Part shown: positions 1 to 8,257 of the stretch, piece after piece
Numbering within the stretch: the first letter of the stretch is position 1
Layout: the number at the start of each line of letters is the position of its first letter
Source: Planctomycetaceae bacterium
GTDB lineage: Bacteria; Planctomycetota; Planctomycetia; Pirellulales; Thermoguttaceae
Direction: 5' to 3'
Assembly: GCA_021372005.1 (NCBI GenBank)
Contig: JAJFVC010000076.1
Coordinates: 1 to 33,061 of the forward strand
Length of the DNA stretch: 33,061 nucleotides
Program-made: the position numbers and the translations under genes
The notes under the pieces: model-generated
What the model saw: only the letters and a program-made list of their open reading frames with translations
Database searches by the model: none
Told to the model about the DNA's origin: nothing

Positions 1-102
1 GGCAAGTATTGTTTCGGCAAGCCGCCCATGCAAACCTTCTTGGATTCCATCTCGCTGGCCAAGGCGAAAATACTGGACTACACCGTACAGACAGTGGCGT
101 AA
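1..102 (+). CDS. C-terminal end of an IS481-like transposase/integrase (cut by window edge)
   Basis: The window opens inside a reading frame that runs 33 codons to a TAA at 100-102. The peptide begins GKYCFGKPPMQTFLDSI, which resembles the extreme C-terminus of IS481/IS3-type integrase transposases with an rve (DDE) core, where a GR-YCYGKTPMQTFLD motif is common. The catalytic DDE domain would lie upstream of the window, so I cannot say whether the element is complete. The following gene, on the opposite strand, stops at 165, so the insertion sits just past the 3' end of a host gene. The family call rests on this short motif only. Confidence 0.6.
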   Translation, partial: GKYCFGKPPMQTFLDSISLAKAKILDYTVQTVA

Positions 103-116
103 TTTGGATAACTTCC

Positions 117-141
117 GTCAGATCAAGTACTGGCTACTACA
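117..141. repeat. Possible right terminal inverted repeat of the IS element
   Basis: The 25 bases after the transposase tail end in CTACTACA; read from the other strand they begin TGTAGTAGCCAGTACTTGAT. IS481-type elements usually end in TGT/ACA, and this lies at the expected distance (about 15-40 bases) past the transposase stop. The matching left end is outside the window, so this is a guess from position and end sequence. Confidence 0.3.
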
Positions 142-164
142 CCGGATGAATTGAACATCCGAGG

Positions 165-1154
165 CTATGGCGACATTGGCTTTCGCTCGATTTGCTGCCG
201 ATGCTGCTGGATGCGTCGAGCAGCGGCAAGAGATTGCTGGTCGCCGGTTGCGGCGGCGTGCCATAGCAGACAAAATGTCACTTCGCTCAAGTTCACCGAC
301 TTGTCGTGGCCCATCCAACGTTCCTGACCCAGGCCGGTCCGCGTATTGCCGCTGACGTCGACTTGTCCGTCCGGTCCGACACGGTCGCGTTCCCAACGCA
401 CGGCCAGATCGACCGCCTCCGACAATTTTTTGTCCGGAAAATAGAGAGTCCAGACTTGCAGTTTGAGGGCCGCGACGGCCTGGTAGCTGGAATCCGATCC
501 GCCGCGCTCCAAGAAAACGCCGTCGTCAGGACGATAGCGCGTCATCGCCAGATCGACGAAACGCCGGCCGATCCGCTGCAACTCGGCGTCGTCGGTCAGC
601 ACGCCCGACAGCCCAAAGGCCAACGCGTCGAACAGCAGGCGATTCGGGGCGTCGGCGTCCTCCTCGGCCAAACGTTTTTGATAGCGGGGCTGCGCGAGCC
701 ATCGAGCGGCTTTGTGAATTTTTGGGATCACCTGTGCAATTCGCTCGCGGAATTTCGGCTCCAGCGGGCTTTCACGCAACACCAAAACCGCTTCGCTGAC
801 GCTCGACAGCCAAAAGGCCGCGGCCGACGGTCCGCCGCACGGAGCGCCGGGGCGGCTGAATCCACCTTCGGGCTGTTGGCGGTCGAATGTCGCGTCGATC
901 GCCCGCCATGCGGACGCGACCGCCTGCTCGTCGTTGCGCACCACGGCGATGATCAGGTAGTGCATTGCGCCGCGTTGGAATTCGGGGCTTTTGAATCCGT
1001 CGCGGTTGTAGGCCACCATGCCATGGGCGTCCGGGCGCGCGCCGCCGGTGTAGTGCAACGCGTCAGACGGGATATGCCGCAGCAGGGCCAGCTCTTGGGC
1101 CGCGGCGGCGGACGTCAGCCAGACGATCAGCAATAACGATGCGGCACACTTCAT
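165..1154 (-). CDS. Secreted protein of unknown function, coupled to ccsBA
   Basis: This encodes 329 residues. The protein begins MKCAASLLLIVWLTSAAAAQE, a clear Sec signal peptide with a likely cut after AAAA or AQ, so it should act outside the inner membrane. The rest is rich in helices, with Trp/Gly-rich stretches such as QPEGGFSRPGAPCGGPSAAA near residue 95-115. This pattern recalls alpha/alpha-barrel proteins, but I do not recognise a family or catalytic residues. The ATG at 1154 overlaps the ccsBA stop as ATGA, so translation is probably coupled to ccsBA. It is the last gene of a five-gene block. A role in cytochrome c or envelope assembly is only suggested by position. The frame stays open far upstream inside ccsBA, but that part is antisense-like junk with no homology. 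Confidence 0.75.
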   Translation of the reverse strand: MKCAASLLLIVWLTSAAAAQELALLRHIPSDALHYTGGARPDAHGMVAYNRDGFKSPEFQRGAMHYLIIAVVRNDEQAVASAWRAIDATFDRQQPEGGFSRPGAPCGGPSAAAFWLSSVSEAVLVLRESPLEPKFRERIAQVIPKIHKAARWLAQPRYQKRLAEEDADAPNRLLFDALAFGLSGVLTDDAELQRIGRRFVDLAMTRYRPDDGVFLERGGSDSSYQAVAALKLQVWTLYFPDKKLSEAVDLAVRWERDRVGPDGQVDVSGNTRTGLGQERWMGHDKSVNLSEVTFCLLWHAAATGDQQSLAAARRIQQHRQQIERKPMSP

Positions 1155-4144
1155 GGCGTGTTCCTTTCGATTCGACAACGAAAGGCGGCGGCGATCGCAA
1201 AAACGGCTTGCAGAGCCATTGCCGAGCTGACCTGCCACTGGCCGCCTGCGCCGGCGCCGTAGGAATGCAGGCCGCTGCCCATCAGAAAGTTGACGCCGTA
1301 CCAAGTGCAGAGGATCGCCGCAGCCCCAAGCACGGCGGCCATCGCCATGCCGAAATCGCCGGACCAGCCGACATGCCGGGCGTGCAGAATCAGCAGATAG
1401 ACGAACAACGAAATCAAAGCCCAAACTTCTTTCGGGTCCCAAGCCCAAAACCGTCCCCAGGCCTTGTCGGCCCAAAACGCGCCGAGCGCCGTGCCGACGG
1501 CCAGCAACAGCACCGTGATGCGCAGGGTCGTATCGATGAACTCGGCCAGACGCCGACATGGCTCCGGAGGCCGATGGTCGACGTAACGGCCGAACAGATA
1601 ATAGCCCAGCGAGACGTCGCCCAAAATCAGCGCGATCGCGCCAGACGCGTAGCTCATCATGATCGTCACGACATGAACGGCCAGCCAAAAATTGTCTCGC
1701 AAAATCGGGGCGACCGCACCCAAGTTCCTGTGCATCACGGTTGCGGGAGCGTAGCAGGCCAACGCCAACGCGACGAAGCTGACGGCCGCTCCGGCCACGG
1801 CGAACACGCGACGTTCCAGCACGCATTGCATCCGCGAGACGCTTCGGTCGACGGTCGACGTCCGCCACAGCGGCCAAAGCACGTACCAGACGCCCAGCAC
1901 GCCGGCGTAGAGGGCTACGAATACGACGGTCTCGAACATGCCGGTCAACGGCACCAGGCCCACGATCAGTCCGCGCAACACGAGTCCTACGGCGGTGAAA
2001 CCCTGGGCGACAACCGTCAAGCCGATGCCCGTCCAAAACAACGCGCGCTGAAAGCGTCCTACGGCCGCCAACAACGCCACGAGCGACGTCAGGCTGACGA
2101 TCCACGCCCAACGAAACGGATCGAGCCGATTGTAAAGCAGTTCACGGTCGGTGGCGCCGGGTCTCGGATAGGCTGTTTCGGCCAGCAAGCGCGCGTCGCG
2201 GTTTTGGATTGTCAATTGTTGCCGGGCCGGCTCGACGGCGTGGCCCAGCGCGGCGACCGCGTCGGCGAACCGAGCCAACGCAGAGGAACTCGTTTGGTCT
2301 ACCGCATTTTTCCAAGCCGCGCGAACCGCCATGAGTTCCGGCTGCGGGTAGTTGCGCATCCGCGTCGCATCACCGTCGATCATTGCCTGAAAACTAAGCC
2401 ACGGCGAGACGTCGTCGTCCGGCGAGCGATTGGCCTCCAACGCGCCCGGGTTGAGCGCCGGAACCAATCGCAAGCTGTAGCCGGTGTCGTACAGCGCCAT
2501 CTGCAATTCCGACGTTTGACGCAACAGCTCGGCGGCCAGCGCGGTCGCAACTCGATCGGACGGATTGGTCAGAAGCGAAGCCAACCGGCGACCTGCCGTG
2601 CAGAACGCATCGACGGCCGGCTCCAACTTCCGACGCGACATGTCCTCGGCGTGGGCGAGGCTGAGCAGTTTTTGCAGGGCCGCCCCAGCTTGGACCATCG
2701 ACTGCCGGACGGCCGGGTCTCGACGGATGCGTTGCGCGCAGGGCACATCGGCGGCCAACCGTCGCCACGCCTCGGCCGCGCGATCCAAGCGAGCGGCGAA
2801 TCGCTCCGGCGGCGGCTTGTCCGCGTCCGGCGTGAACGTCAACAACCGGAACCGATCGTAGGCGTCGATCAGCCGTTTAATGTGTGACTCCAACGGCGAG
2901 GGCCGAAAATGCTCGTCGGCCTTTGCCCGATCTTGCATCAGGCCCCAAAGCCGCACCAGCTCGTCACAGTTTTCTACGTCTTTCGGCGAGACATGATGAA
3001 GCGGTCGGCCGTTGGCGTCCACAAGCGGCAACTTGAGCACGTCGCGCCGCAACACCGGATCGGCGGCCGTCAGCACGGCGGCGTTTTCCCACGTTTTCGG
3101 GTGCGCCAGCCAATCAAACAACAACTCCGCGGCCGAAAACGTTCGCCGCGAACCGTCGGGCAGCGTGAGCGTCGGAGTCTCGCTGCCGCAAATGGTCTCG
3201 ACCGCGCGACGGGCAAACGTGTCCAACGGGACGATCCGCCCTTCGCTCATCGCCGGCAGCCGCTGCCACGCGGTCCAGTCGACCGGCGACGATTCGGCGG
3301 CCTGCCCGACGCCGACGGTTCCAATCGCCATCAACATCCACGCCGCAGCGGTTTGGCCGACAAGCCAGCGACGCAGATAATAGATCATTGCAATGCCGAG
3401 GCAGACCATGACGCTGCCGACGTATTTCAGCCAACGGCCGGGATCGTAGTTGACGCTCAACCGCGACAAAAAAATCTGATCGCGGCTCCGGTCACCGCGC
3501 GCCAGTTGGTCGAATCCCGGATCGCCGGGTTTCCAAGGACCGGAAAAGCTGGACTGAAACAGCCGATAGGTCCGGCCGTCGCGCGGATCGACTACATCCA
3601 GCGGCGCATTGAGCGCAATGGTCGCATCGGCCATCAACACGCGCGGCGGCATGTGACGATCCAACACGTCGACCAGGCTCGAATAATGCGACGCCGCACC
3701 GCCCGGATCGAGCTTGCGGCGAAACTGCTTCAGGCGTATTTGAAACCCGAGGTCCAGCTCCGAATGATCCGACTCCCGGACGGCCGCGTGGGCTTCGCGT
3801 CCCTCGAACACGGGCAATTGAGCCTCGACGCCGAACCGATGCGTCAAAAAACAGCCAACCAAAAGGACCAAGACGCCCAAATGCGCGACGACGAACCCCG
3901 ACCAACGGCGCGACCACGGTAGTCGGGCCAACAACGCGCCGAGCACGTTGAACCCCAACAACGTCCACAGCGTCAGGAACCACCAGGCGCCGTACACCTC
4001 GGCGTGGGCCGCCTCGGCGCCGCGACGGTGTTCGACCCATGTGCCCCAGGCCATGGCGACAATGCAAAGGGCCAACAGGACGACCGCTCCACGCAGCGAT
4101 CCGACCATCGCAACGAATCGCCGAAAGGATCGCTGTCCATTCAT
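1151..4144 (-). CDS. ccsBA: Fused cytochrome c biogenesis protein CcsB(ResB)-CcsA, system II
   Basis: This encodes 997 residues from the ATG at 4144; a TTG at 4153 overlapping the previous stop is the alternative start. CcsBA exports haem and attaches it to CXXCH motifs of c-type cytochromes outside the inner membrane. The N-terminal part is ResB-like, with three membrane helices in the first 105 residues, a periplasmic region, and a helix near 240-260. The C-terminal part is CcsA, with many helices and the WWD haem-handling motif AWGRFWAWDPKEVW near 895-908. All four histidines expected of CcsBA are present: H88 (AHLGV), H824 (LAVHVV), H921 (LHARH) and H960 (LHSYG). Between the halves is a soluble insert of about 350 residues starting near the EGRIVPLDTFA motif, which is long for the family though known in similar fusions. 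The gene sits 5 bases after the OmpA lipoprotein gene and overlaps the next gene by 4 bases. Confidence 0.93.
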   Translation of the reverse strand: MNGQRSFRRFVAMVGSLRGAVVLLALCIVAMAWGTWVEHRRGAEAAHAEVYGAWWFLTLWTLLGFNVLGALLARLPWSRRWSGFVVAHLGVLVLLVGCFLTHRFGVEAQLPVFEGREAHAAVRESDHSELDLGFQIRLKQFRRKLDPGGAASHYSSLVDVLDRHMPPRVLMADATIALNAPLDVVDPRDGRTYRLFQSSFSGPWKPGDPGFDQLARGDRSRDQIFLSRLSVNYDPGRWLKYVGSVMVCLGIAMIYYLRRWLVGQTAAAWMLMAIGTVGVGQAAESSPVDWTAWQRLPAMSEGRIVPLDTFARRAVETICGSETPTLTLPDGSRRTFSAAELLFDWLAHPKTWENAAVLTAADPVLRRDVLKLPLVDANGRPLHHVSPKDVENCDELVRLWGLMQDRAKADEHFRPSPLESHIKRLIDAYDRFRLLTFTPDADKPPPERFAARLDRAAEAWRRLAADVPCAQRIRRDPAVRQSMVQAGAALQKLLSLAHAEDMSRRKLEPAVDAFCTAGRRLASLLTNPSDRVATALAAELLRQTSELQMALYDTGYSLRLVPALNPGALEANRSPDDDVSPWLSFQAMIDGDATRMRNYPQPELMAVRAAWKNAVDQTSSSALARFADAVAALGHAVEPARQQLTIQNRDARLLAETAYPRPGATDRELLYNRLDPFRWAWIVSLTSLVALLAAVGRFQRALFWTGIGLTVVAQGFTAVGLVLRGLIVGLVPLTGMFETVVFVALYAGVLGVWYVLWPLWRTSTVDRSVSRMQCVLERRVFAVAGAAVSFVALALACYAPATVMHRNLGAVAPILRDNFWLAVHVVTIMMSYASGAIALILGDVSLGYYLFGRYVDHRPPEPCRRLAEFIDTTLRITVLLLAVGTALGAFWADKAWGRFWAWDPKEVWALISLFVYLLILHARHVGWSGDFGMAMAAVLGAAAILCTWYGVNFLMGSGLHSYGAGAGGQWQVSSAMALQAVFAIAAAFRCRIERNTP

Positions 4145-4149
4145 AGGGT

Positions 4150-4974
4150 TCAACGTTTCACGCCCGAGCCGTAGACGCTCGGCGTCGAATCGCTCCAGCC
4201 AACCACGGGCACATCGGCGGCCATGACGAAGATCTCGACACGGCGGTTCTTCTGTCGGTCCTGCGACGTCCCATTCGAGGCGATCGGCTGCGACGAGCCG
4301 AATCCGGCCACGGCCACGCGGTTCTCAGGCAGACCGGCTTGTCGCATGCGATCGGCCACGGCCAGAGCTCGGGCCGCACTCAGATGAAAATTGTTCGGAT
4401 AGCGGTCGCGGACGCCGCGTCCGGCGATCAATCGGCTGTCGGTGTGGCCGGCGACCATGATTTTCGTGTCGCCCGCGGCCGGCGATTTCATCACGCGAAC
4501 CAGATCGTCCAGAAGCCGTTCGGCGCCGGGCTTGAGCGTGGCCTCGCCGGTGTCGAACAAGATGTCGGTGTCGAGTTTGCTGATGCCCGTCTCGGGATCG
4601 AACTGCAAACTGGGATATTTTTGGGACAACTCGGCGAACTGGCGGCTGAGCTCGAGCGGCAGATGTCCGCGGCCAAACGCCAACCCTTGGAATTGATCGT
4701 ACAGCTCGTCGCGTTCGCGTTGGTAACCGTCCAACTGCCGGCGATCGATTTTCACGCGGTCCTGCAACTTGGCCAATTGATCTTCGCTGCGAATGACGCG
4801 ATTTTCAAGCGTCCGGGCGTGGGTCTTCAAGTTGTCGATTTCGGCCAATTGGGCGCGGTTTTGTTCGGCCAGCGCGCGATTTTGCGCCTCGGCCAGGTTC
4901 AACTCCGACTGGGGCACCATGCAGCCGGACAGCGCCACCGACATCCCCGCCAACACGCTCCAAAACGCCTTCAT
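4150..4974 (-). CDS. OmpA-family peptidoglycan-associated lipoprotein with coiled coil
   Basis: This encodes 274 residues. The N-terminus ends in the lipobox LSGC (lipidated Cys18), so the mature protein should be a lipoprotein, probably in the outer membrane. Residues about 24-95 form a heptad-rich coiled coil. Residues about 135-250 are an OmpA/MotB-type domain that binds diaminopimelate of peptidoglycan: LFDTGEATLKPGA, the VAGHTDSR motif at 174-181, NFHLSAARA at 195-203, and NRRVEI at 243-248. Peptidoglycan in planctomycetes is established, so the domain makes sense here. The start is well supported: an AAAGGAG site lies 8 bases before the ATG at 4974. It is 42 bases after the membrane-anchored DNA-binding gene. 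The overall layout resembles a Pal/OmpA tether more than a flagellar stator, since no membrane helix is present. Confidence 0.9.
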   Translation of the reverse strand: MKAFWSVLAGMSVALSGCMVPQSELNLAEAQNRALAEQNRAQLAEIDNLKTHARTLENRVIRSEDQLAKLQDRVKIDRRQLDGYQRERDELYDQFQGLAFGRGHLPLELSRQFAELSQKYPSLQFDPETGISKLDTDILFDTGEATLKPGAERLLDDLVRVMKSPAAGDTKIMVAGHTDSRLIAGRGVRDRYPNNFHLSAARALAVADRMRQAGLPENRVAVAGFGSSQPIASNGTSQDRQKNRRVEIFVMAADVPVVGWSDSTPSVYGSGVKR

Positions 4975-5016
4975 GGATTCGACTCCTTTCGAATCGTTGG
5001 GCGGCGGTCCGCCTTT

Positions 5017-6186
5017 TTATTTCCGTTCAAACAGGCTGAGAATCATGTCCATCAGCGAGCTGTTGATCTTGTAGGCGCCTTGCCAACTCCACATATTCCG
5101 CAGCAAATCGTACATCATCATGCCGCAAAGCAGGAGCAACACGAGACAAGCCACCAGTCCGACAATTTGCCAAGTGCTGTAGGGCGATTCGGCCGAAAGG
5201 GAAGCGGAGGAGCCCATCGCGGCGCCTTCGTTCAGCCCAACCGGCGCGGCGCCTAAAAGAGCGCCCCCGCCCGCCGACGCGCCGAGACCCATATCAAGCG
5301 AGGGTTGCGACGGAACGGCCTCCTCCAAGATCGACGTCATGCTTTCCTCGCCCGCTCCGGACAGATCGACGGCGGAATCCAAGGCGATGACTTGCGAACC
5401 GCTTTCGGAATCGCTGGGTTCGGCGGTCTCTTCCAACGGCGTCAGCAGAAACTCATCGTCCTTCTTGACTTGCGTGGTCGCTTCACCCGGCGCGAGCATG
5501 TCAGCTTCGCTCAATTCGAGCGACTCGGCGTTGGCCAGTCCGAGCGGCTGCTCCAACGACAGCCCGCTGTCGGCCGGATCAACCAGCGAAATGCCGCTGT
5601 CGCCGCCGATCGAAACATCGTTGGGACCGCTGGCCGCGCTGCCGCCCAACACGAGATCATCGTCGTCGAGCCCCTTGCCACCCAAATTGATCGCCGATCC
5701 GCCGTCGATCATGCCGCCCGGCACCGGCATGCTTCGGAGCGTCGCGGTGCTGTCCTCAAGCGTGAGGTCTTCGTCCAGGGTGAGTTGCAGCTCCTCGAAC
5801 TTTCCCTTCGAGTCGCCCGTTTTCTTGGGGACGGGCGTGATCGATTGATCGACGGGCAGGACGCCGCTGCCGGCCAGTTGGATGTCGCTGTCGCTAGCCG
5901 CCGGCCCGGTGTTTTCCATGGCGATGACCGTGCCCGATGCATCCACATCGGCCGGTCCCAACGAGACTTCGCTCAACAGCACGTCGCCGCCGGCCGCATC
6001 GTCGGACGCCGCGGGCGATTGTTGACGCTCCGCCGCCATTCGGTCGATCTCCTCGGCCTTAAACTTCCAACTGGCGCCGTCGCGATATCCGTGCAGTTCG
6101 CGGCTTTCCACCATTTTTTTGACATCGTCTTCACTGATGCCAAAGAGTTTCGCGGCTTCTTGCGTGCTGTAGTACTTTTGCGCCAT
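5017..6186 (-). CDS. Excisionase/MerR-type helix-turn-helix protein with C-terminal membrane anchor
   Basis: This encodes 389 residues. Residues 4-51 (YYSTQEAAKLFGISEDDVKK, then YRDGASWKFKAEEIDRM) match the helix-turn-helix of excisionase (HTH_17) proteins, which bind DNA as small winged helices. Residues about 60-330 are acidic, Ser/Gly/Asp-rich and low in complexity, with repeated short blocks such as DLTLEDS and GDSGISLVDPADSGLSL. A single membrane helix lies near 341-362, followed by a short tail ending DMILSLFERK. This order predicts a protein held in the inner membrane by its C-terminus with its DNA-binding head in the cytoplasm. No phage genes are nearby, so a true excisionase is unlikely. 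It starts 16 bases after the small secreted gene and is followed by the OmpA lipoprotein gene. Confidence 0.85.
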   Translation of the reverse strand: MAQKYYSTQEAAKLFGISEDDVKKMVESRELHGYRDGASWKFKAEEIDRMAAERQQSPAASDDAAGGDVLLSEVSLGPADVDASGTVIAMENTGPAASDSDIQLAGSGVLPVDQSITPVPKKTGDSKGKFEELQLTLDEDLTLEDSTATLRSMPVPGGMIDGGSAINLGGKGLDDDDLVLGGSAASGPNDVSIGGDSGISLVDPADSGLSLEQPLGLANAESLELSEADMLAPGEATTQVKKDDEFLLTPLEETAEPSDSESGSQVIALDSAVDLSGAGEESMTSILEEAVPSQPSLDMGLGASAGGGALLGAAPVGLNEGAAMGSSASLSAESPYSTWQIVGLVACLVLLLLCGMMMYDLLRNMWSWQGAYKINSSLMDMILSLFERK

Positions 6187-6202
6187 AACGGTCTCGCTTG
6201 CC

Positions 6203-6547
6203 TTACCTCTGCTCCAACAACGAACGAATCTCCGGAGGCAGTGGATTTTCGTTGTTTAAGTACATCATCTGCAAGTCCCACTGAATGTTGCGGACGCTCT
6301 TCAGCGTGATCTTGCCGGTGGTCGCATCAATATGATAAACACTCAACACGCGCTGACGTGGATCGACCACGGTCAGCAATTGCCCCCTCTCGCCCAACGA
6401 AGTCGGTACGACAAACAACTCGGAGCCGCCGACCGCCGCCACCGGCGACGCCGTCGGAGCACGAAGTTCTCCGCGCGGTTCCGCCGCGACCGCTGCCGCC
6501 ACGACGACCGCAAGACCGACCAGGGCCCCCAGCGACATCCGTTTCAT
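6203..6547 (-). CDS. Small secreted protein of unknown function, first gene of the block
   Basis: This encodes 114 residues. A signal peptide is clear (MKRMSLGALVGLAVVVAAAV followed by AAEPRGE). The mature part has a beta-rich stretch near 40-85 (ELFVVPTSLG, LLTVVDPRQRVLSVYHID) and a helical C-terminus with YLNNENPLPPEIRSLL. I know no function for it. A GAAGGG site lies 6 bases upstream of the ATG at 6547; a second Met four codons in is a weaker alternative. It ends 16 bases before the helix-turn-helix gene, so the two are probably co-transcribed. Confidence 0.75.
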   Translation of the reverse strand: MKRMSLGALVGLAVVVAAAVAAEPRGELRAPTASPVAAVGGSELFVVPTSLGERGQLLTVVDPRQRVLSVYHIDATTGKITLKSVRNIQWDLQMMYLNNENPLPPEIRSLLEQR

Positions 6548-6597
6548 AATATACCCTTCAAACTTTACCAGTTAGGGAATCTGGGGTCCCTACAACT

Positions 6598-6625
6598 ATT
6601 GTAAAACCCCCAGTTTCCGATGCAA
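6598..6625 (-). promoter_or_regulatory. Candidate sigma-70 promoter for the 6547-165 gene block
   Basis: On the minus strand TTGCAT and TACAAT are separated by 16 bases. The -10 box matches five of six consensus bases, the -35 only three. It would give a leader of about 45 bases before the ATG at 6547. Position supports it; there is no experimental support. Confidence 0.4.
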
Positions 6626-6860
6626 GGAAAATGGCCCAGAAGGAGGGAAACATTTTTGTGGTTCCCTTTTCCCGGACCGTCTCCTTCGGATCACGAAAAA
6701 ACTTGCTGTAACTCGATACTAGACAAACGTTTATAACACAAAATACCATCTTGACATGAAATCGCCGAGGAGTTTAGCCGCCTTGAGCCGGTTCGGCAAG
6801 ACCAAGTTGGCGGCCTTGGGACGTTCGCGTCACCGCAGCGAGATCGTTCGCCAAACGACC
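6626..6860. other. Divergent intergenic region, no gene
   Basis: I find no convincing gene here. A nested inverted repeat at 6777-6814 has GCCGCC pairing with GGCGGC and an inner GCCG-GTT-CGGC hairpin. A perfect TTGACA lies at 6751-6756 on the plus strand but has no good -10 box 16-18 bases later. The short reading frames in this stretch have no signal of being real. Confidence 0.4.
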
Positions 6861-6889
6861 TTGACCCGGTCGGAGTCTCCTGGTATTTA
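6861..6889 (+). promoter_or_regulatory. Candidate promoter for the beta-barrel gene pair
   Basis: TTGACC (five of six consensus bases) and TATTTA are separated by 17 bases on the plus strand, giving a start near 6897. The spacing is ideal but the -10 box is poor. Confidence 0.35.
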
Positions 6890-6946
6890 ACCCGCACCAA
6901 TTGCGTTTTTCCGCAGACTTTTCTCCAGATGGCAAAGGGACGCGCG

Positions 6947-8245
6947 GTGAAACTCGTCCGACTGGTCGGCTTGCTGGCGGCTATGGCAGGCGCAGCGTCG
7001 TCGCTGCCTGCTCTGGGGCAGCGTGTGCAGTTCGCCACGCCGGTCGCTCCGCAGGCGACGCCTGCCAATACGGTGCCGACGACGACATTGACACAACCCT
7101 CGACGACCTCGCCCTACCTGCCGCCGGCTTCAAGTTCGACGGCGGCGCCGACCTTATCCACCTCGCCCAACGCGACGCTCGGCGCTCCGGCGACCACAGC
7201 GCCGCAAACGATCTACACGCCGTCGGGCGCAACGACCGCGCCGCCGGCCGCCGCTCCGGGAACCGCCGTGACTACGCCCGCTCCGACTTGGGATCCTTAC
7301 GCAACGCCCAGCAACGCGCCGTCGCCGTTGTTGTCGAACGATCCGTATCTGTCGGGCGCCGGTCCGACGTTCAGCGCGGTCACGATGCAAAAATTTCTTC
7401 AACACGTCGATCTCGACTATCATTGGTTCGCCGGCCACAACGGCCCGGACCACCACAACAGCCTCGGCATCAACGACGTGGAGTTGAGCGCAACGTTCGG
7501 GTTTCCACTGTTCCAGAACCCCGAAACGCCGCTGTTGATTACGCCGGGGTTCGCCGTCCACTATTGGGAAGGCCCGGTTTCGGTGTATCCGCTGTCGCCC
7601 GACGATCCCGCGCCGGCCGACTTGCCGCCGCGCACGTATGACGCCTATCTCGACGCGGCTTGGAACCCGAAGTTGAACAACTGGCTTAGCGCTGAATTGG
7701 ACGCCCGCATCGGCGTGTATTCCGACTTCAAACGGGTCGCTTCGGACAGCTTTCGCTACACGGGCAAAGGTTTGGGCGTGGTGCAAATCTCGCCGAGCGT
7801 CAAGATGAAGCTGGGCATTTGGTATCTGGACCGCAACCGGGTCAAGATCCTCCCGGCCGGCGGTCTGGTGTGGACGCCCAACCCGGACGTGTATTTCAAC
7901 ATCCTGTTCCCCGACCCAAAGATCGCTCGGCGTTTGGGCAACTGGGGCACGACGGAATGGTGGGTCTACGGATCGGGCGAGTACGGCGGCGGCACTTGGG
8001 CCATCAAACGCCAAAACGGTCTGCCGCCCAACCCGTATTACCCCGACACGAACGGCACATACACCACGTTCGACTACAACGACATCCGCGTCGCGTTGGG
8101 GCTGGAGTTCACCACGTTGCGACGGCTGCACGGCATGTTCGAGGTGGGCGGGGCGTTCAGCCGAGAGCTCGTCTACGAAGATGACTTGCCGCCGACCTAC
8201 AAACCGGACAGCACGGTTTATCTCCGCGCCGGATTGGCGTATTAA
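6947..8245 (+). CDS. Probable outer-membrane beta-barrel protein, first of a tandem pair
   Basis: This encodes 432 residues from the GTG at 6947. I prefer this start to the ATG at 6929 because an AAGGGA site lies 6 bases before it and it gives a compact signal peptide (VKLVRLVGLLAAMAGAAS, cut near ALGQ). A Pro/Thr/Ala-rich linker of about 100 residues follows, probably disordered. The rest, about residues 145-432, shows alternating beta-strand patterns with many aromatic residues and ends in LAY, as outer-membrane barrels do. It shares blocks with the next gene: LGIND-ELxxxF, LLITPGF, DLPPRTY, GVYSDF, WTPxxD and FPDPKIARRL. The barrel may belong to a planctomycete DUF family (possibly DUF6268), but I cannot confirm this. 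Substrate is unknown. Confidence 0.75.
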   Translation: MKLVRLVGLLAAMAGAASSLPALGQRVQFATPVAPQATPANTVPTTTLTQPSTTSPYLPPASSSTAAPTLSTSPNATLGAPATTAPQTIYTPSGATTAPPAAAPGTAVTTPAPTWDPYATPSNAPSPLLSNDPYLSGAGPTFSAVTMQKFLQHVDLDYHWFAGHNGPDHHNSLGINDVELSATFGFPLFQNPETPLLITPGFAVHYWEGPVSVYPLSPDDPAPADLPPRTYDAYLDAAWNPKLNNWLSAELDARIGVYSDFKRVASDSFRYTGKGLGVVQISPSVKMKLGIWYLDRNRVKILPAGGLVWTPNPDVYFNILFPDPKIARRLGNWGTTEWWVYGSGEYGGGTWAIKRQNGLPPNPYYPDTNGTYTTFDYNDIRVALGLEFTTLRRLHGMFEVGGAFSRELVYEDDLPPTYKPDSTVYLRAGLAY

Positions 8246-8257
8246 CCGCAAGCAGAT

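Noticed and set aside
165-2111. 648-codon minus-strand frame covering the 165-1154 gene and part of ccsBA
   Set aside because: The first 319 codons are antisense-like, Arg-rich and lie inside ccsBA in another frame. The real gene starts at the ATG at 1154 with a signal peptide.
1139-2887. 582-codon plus-strand frame opposite ccsBA
   Set aside because: Composition (Arg/Gln/His-rich, no domain) is that of a shadow of the GC-rich ccsBA gene, which has clear motifs.
5017-6186. True phage excisionase with an attachment site
   Set aside because: No integrase, phage gene or att-like repeat is near, and the protein has a long linker and membrane helix that excisionases lack.
6635-6670. Terminator-like GGGAA/TTCCC stem followed by TTTT on the plus strand
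   Set aside because: The stem has a mismatch, the T-run is only four bases, and no plus-strand gene lies upstream that would need it.
6558-6749. 63-codon minus-strand frame in the divergent spacer
   Set aside because: It overlaps the promoter candidate at 6598-6625 and has no ribosome site or recognisable product.
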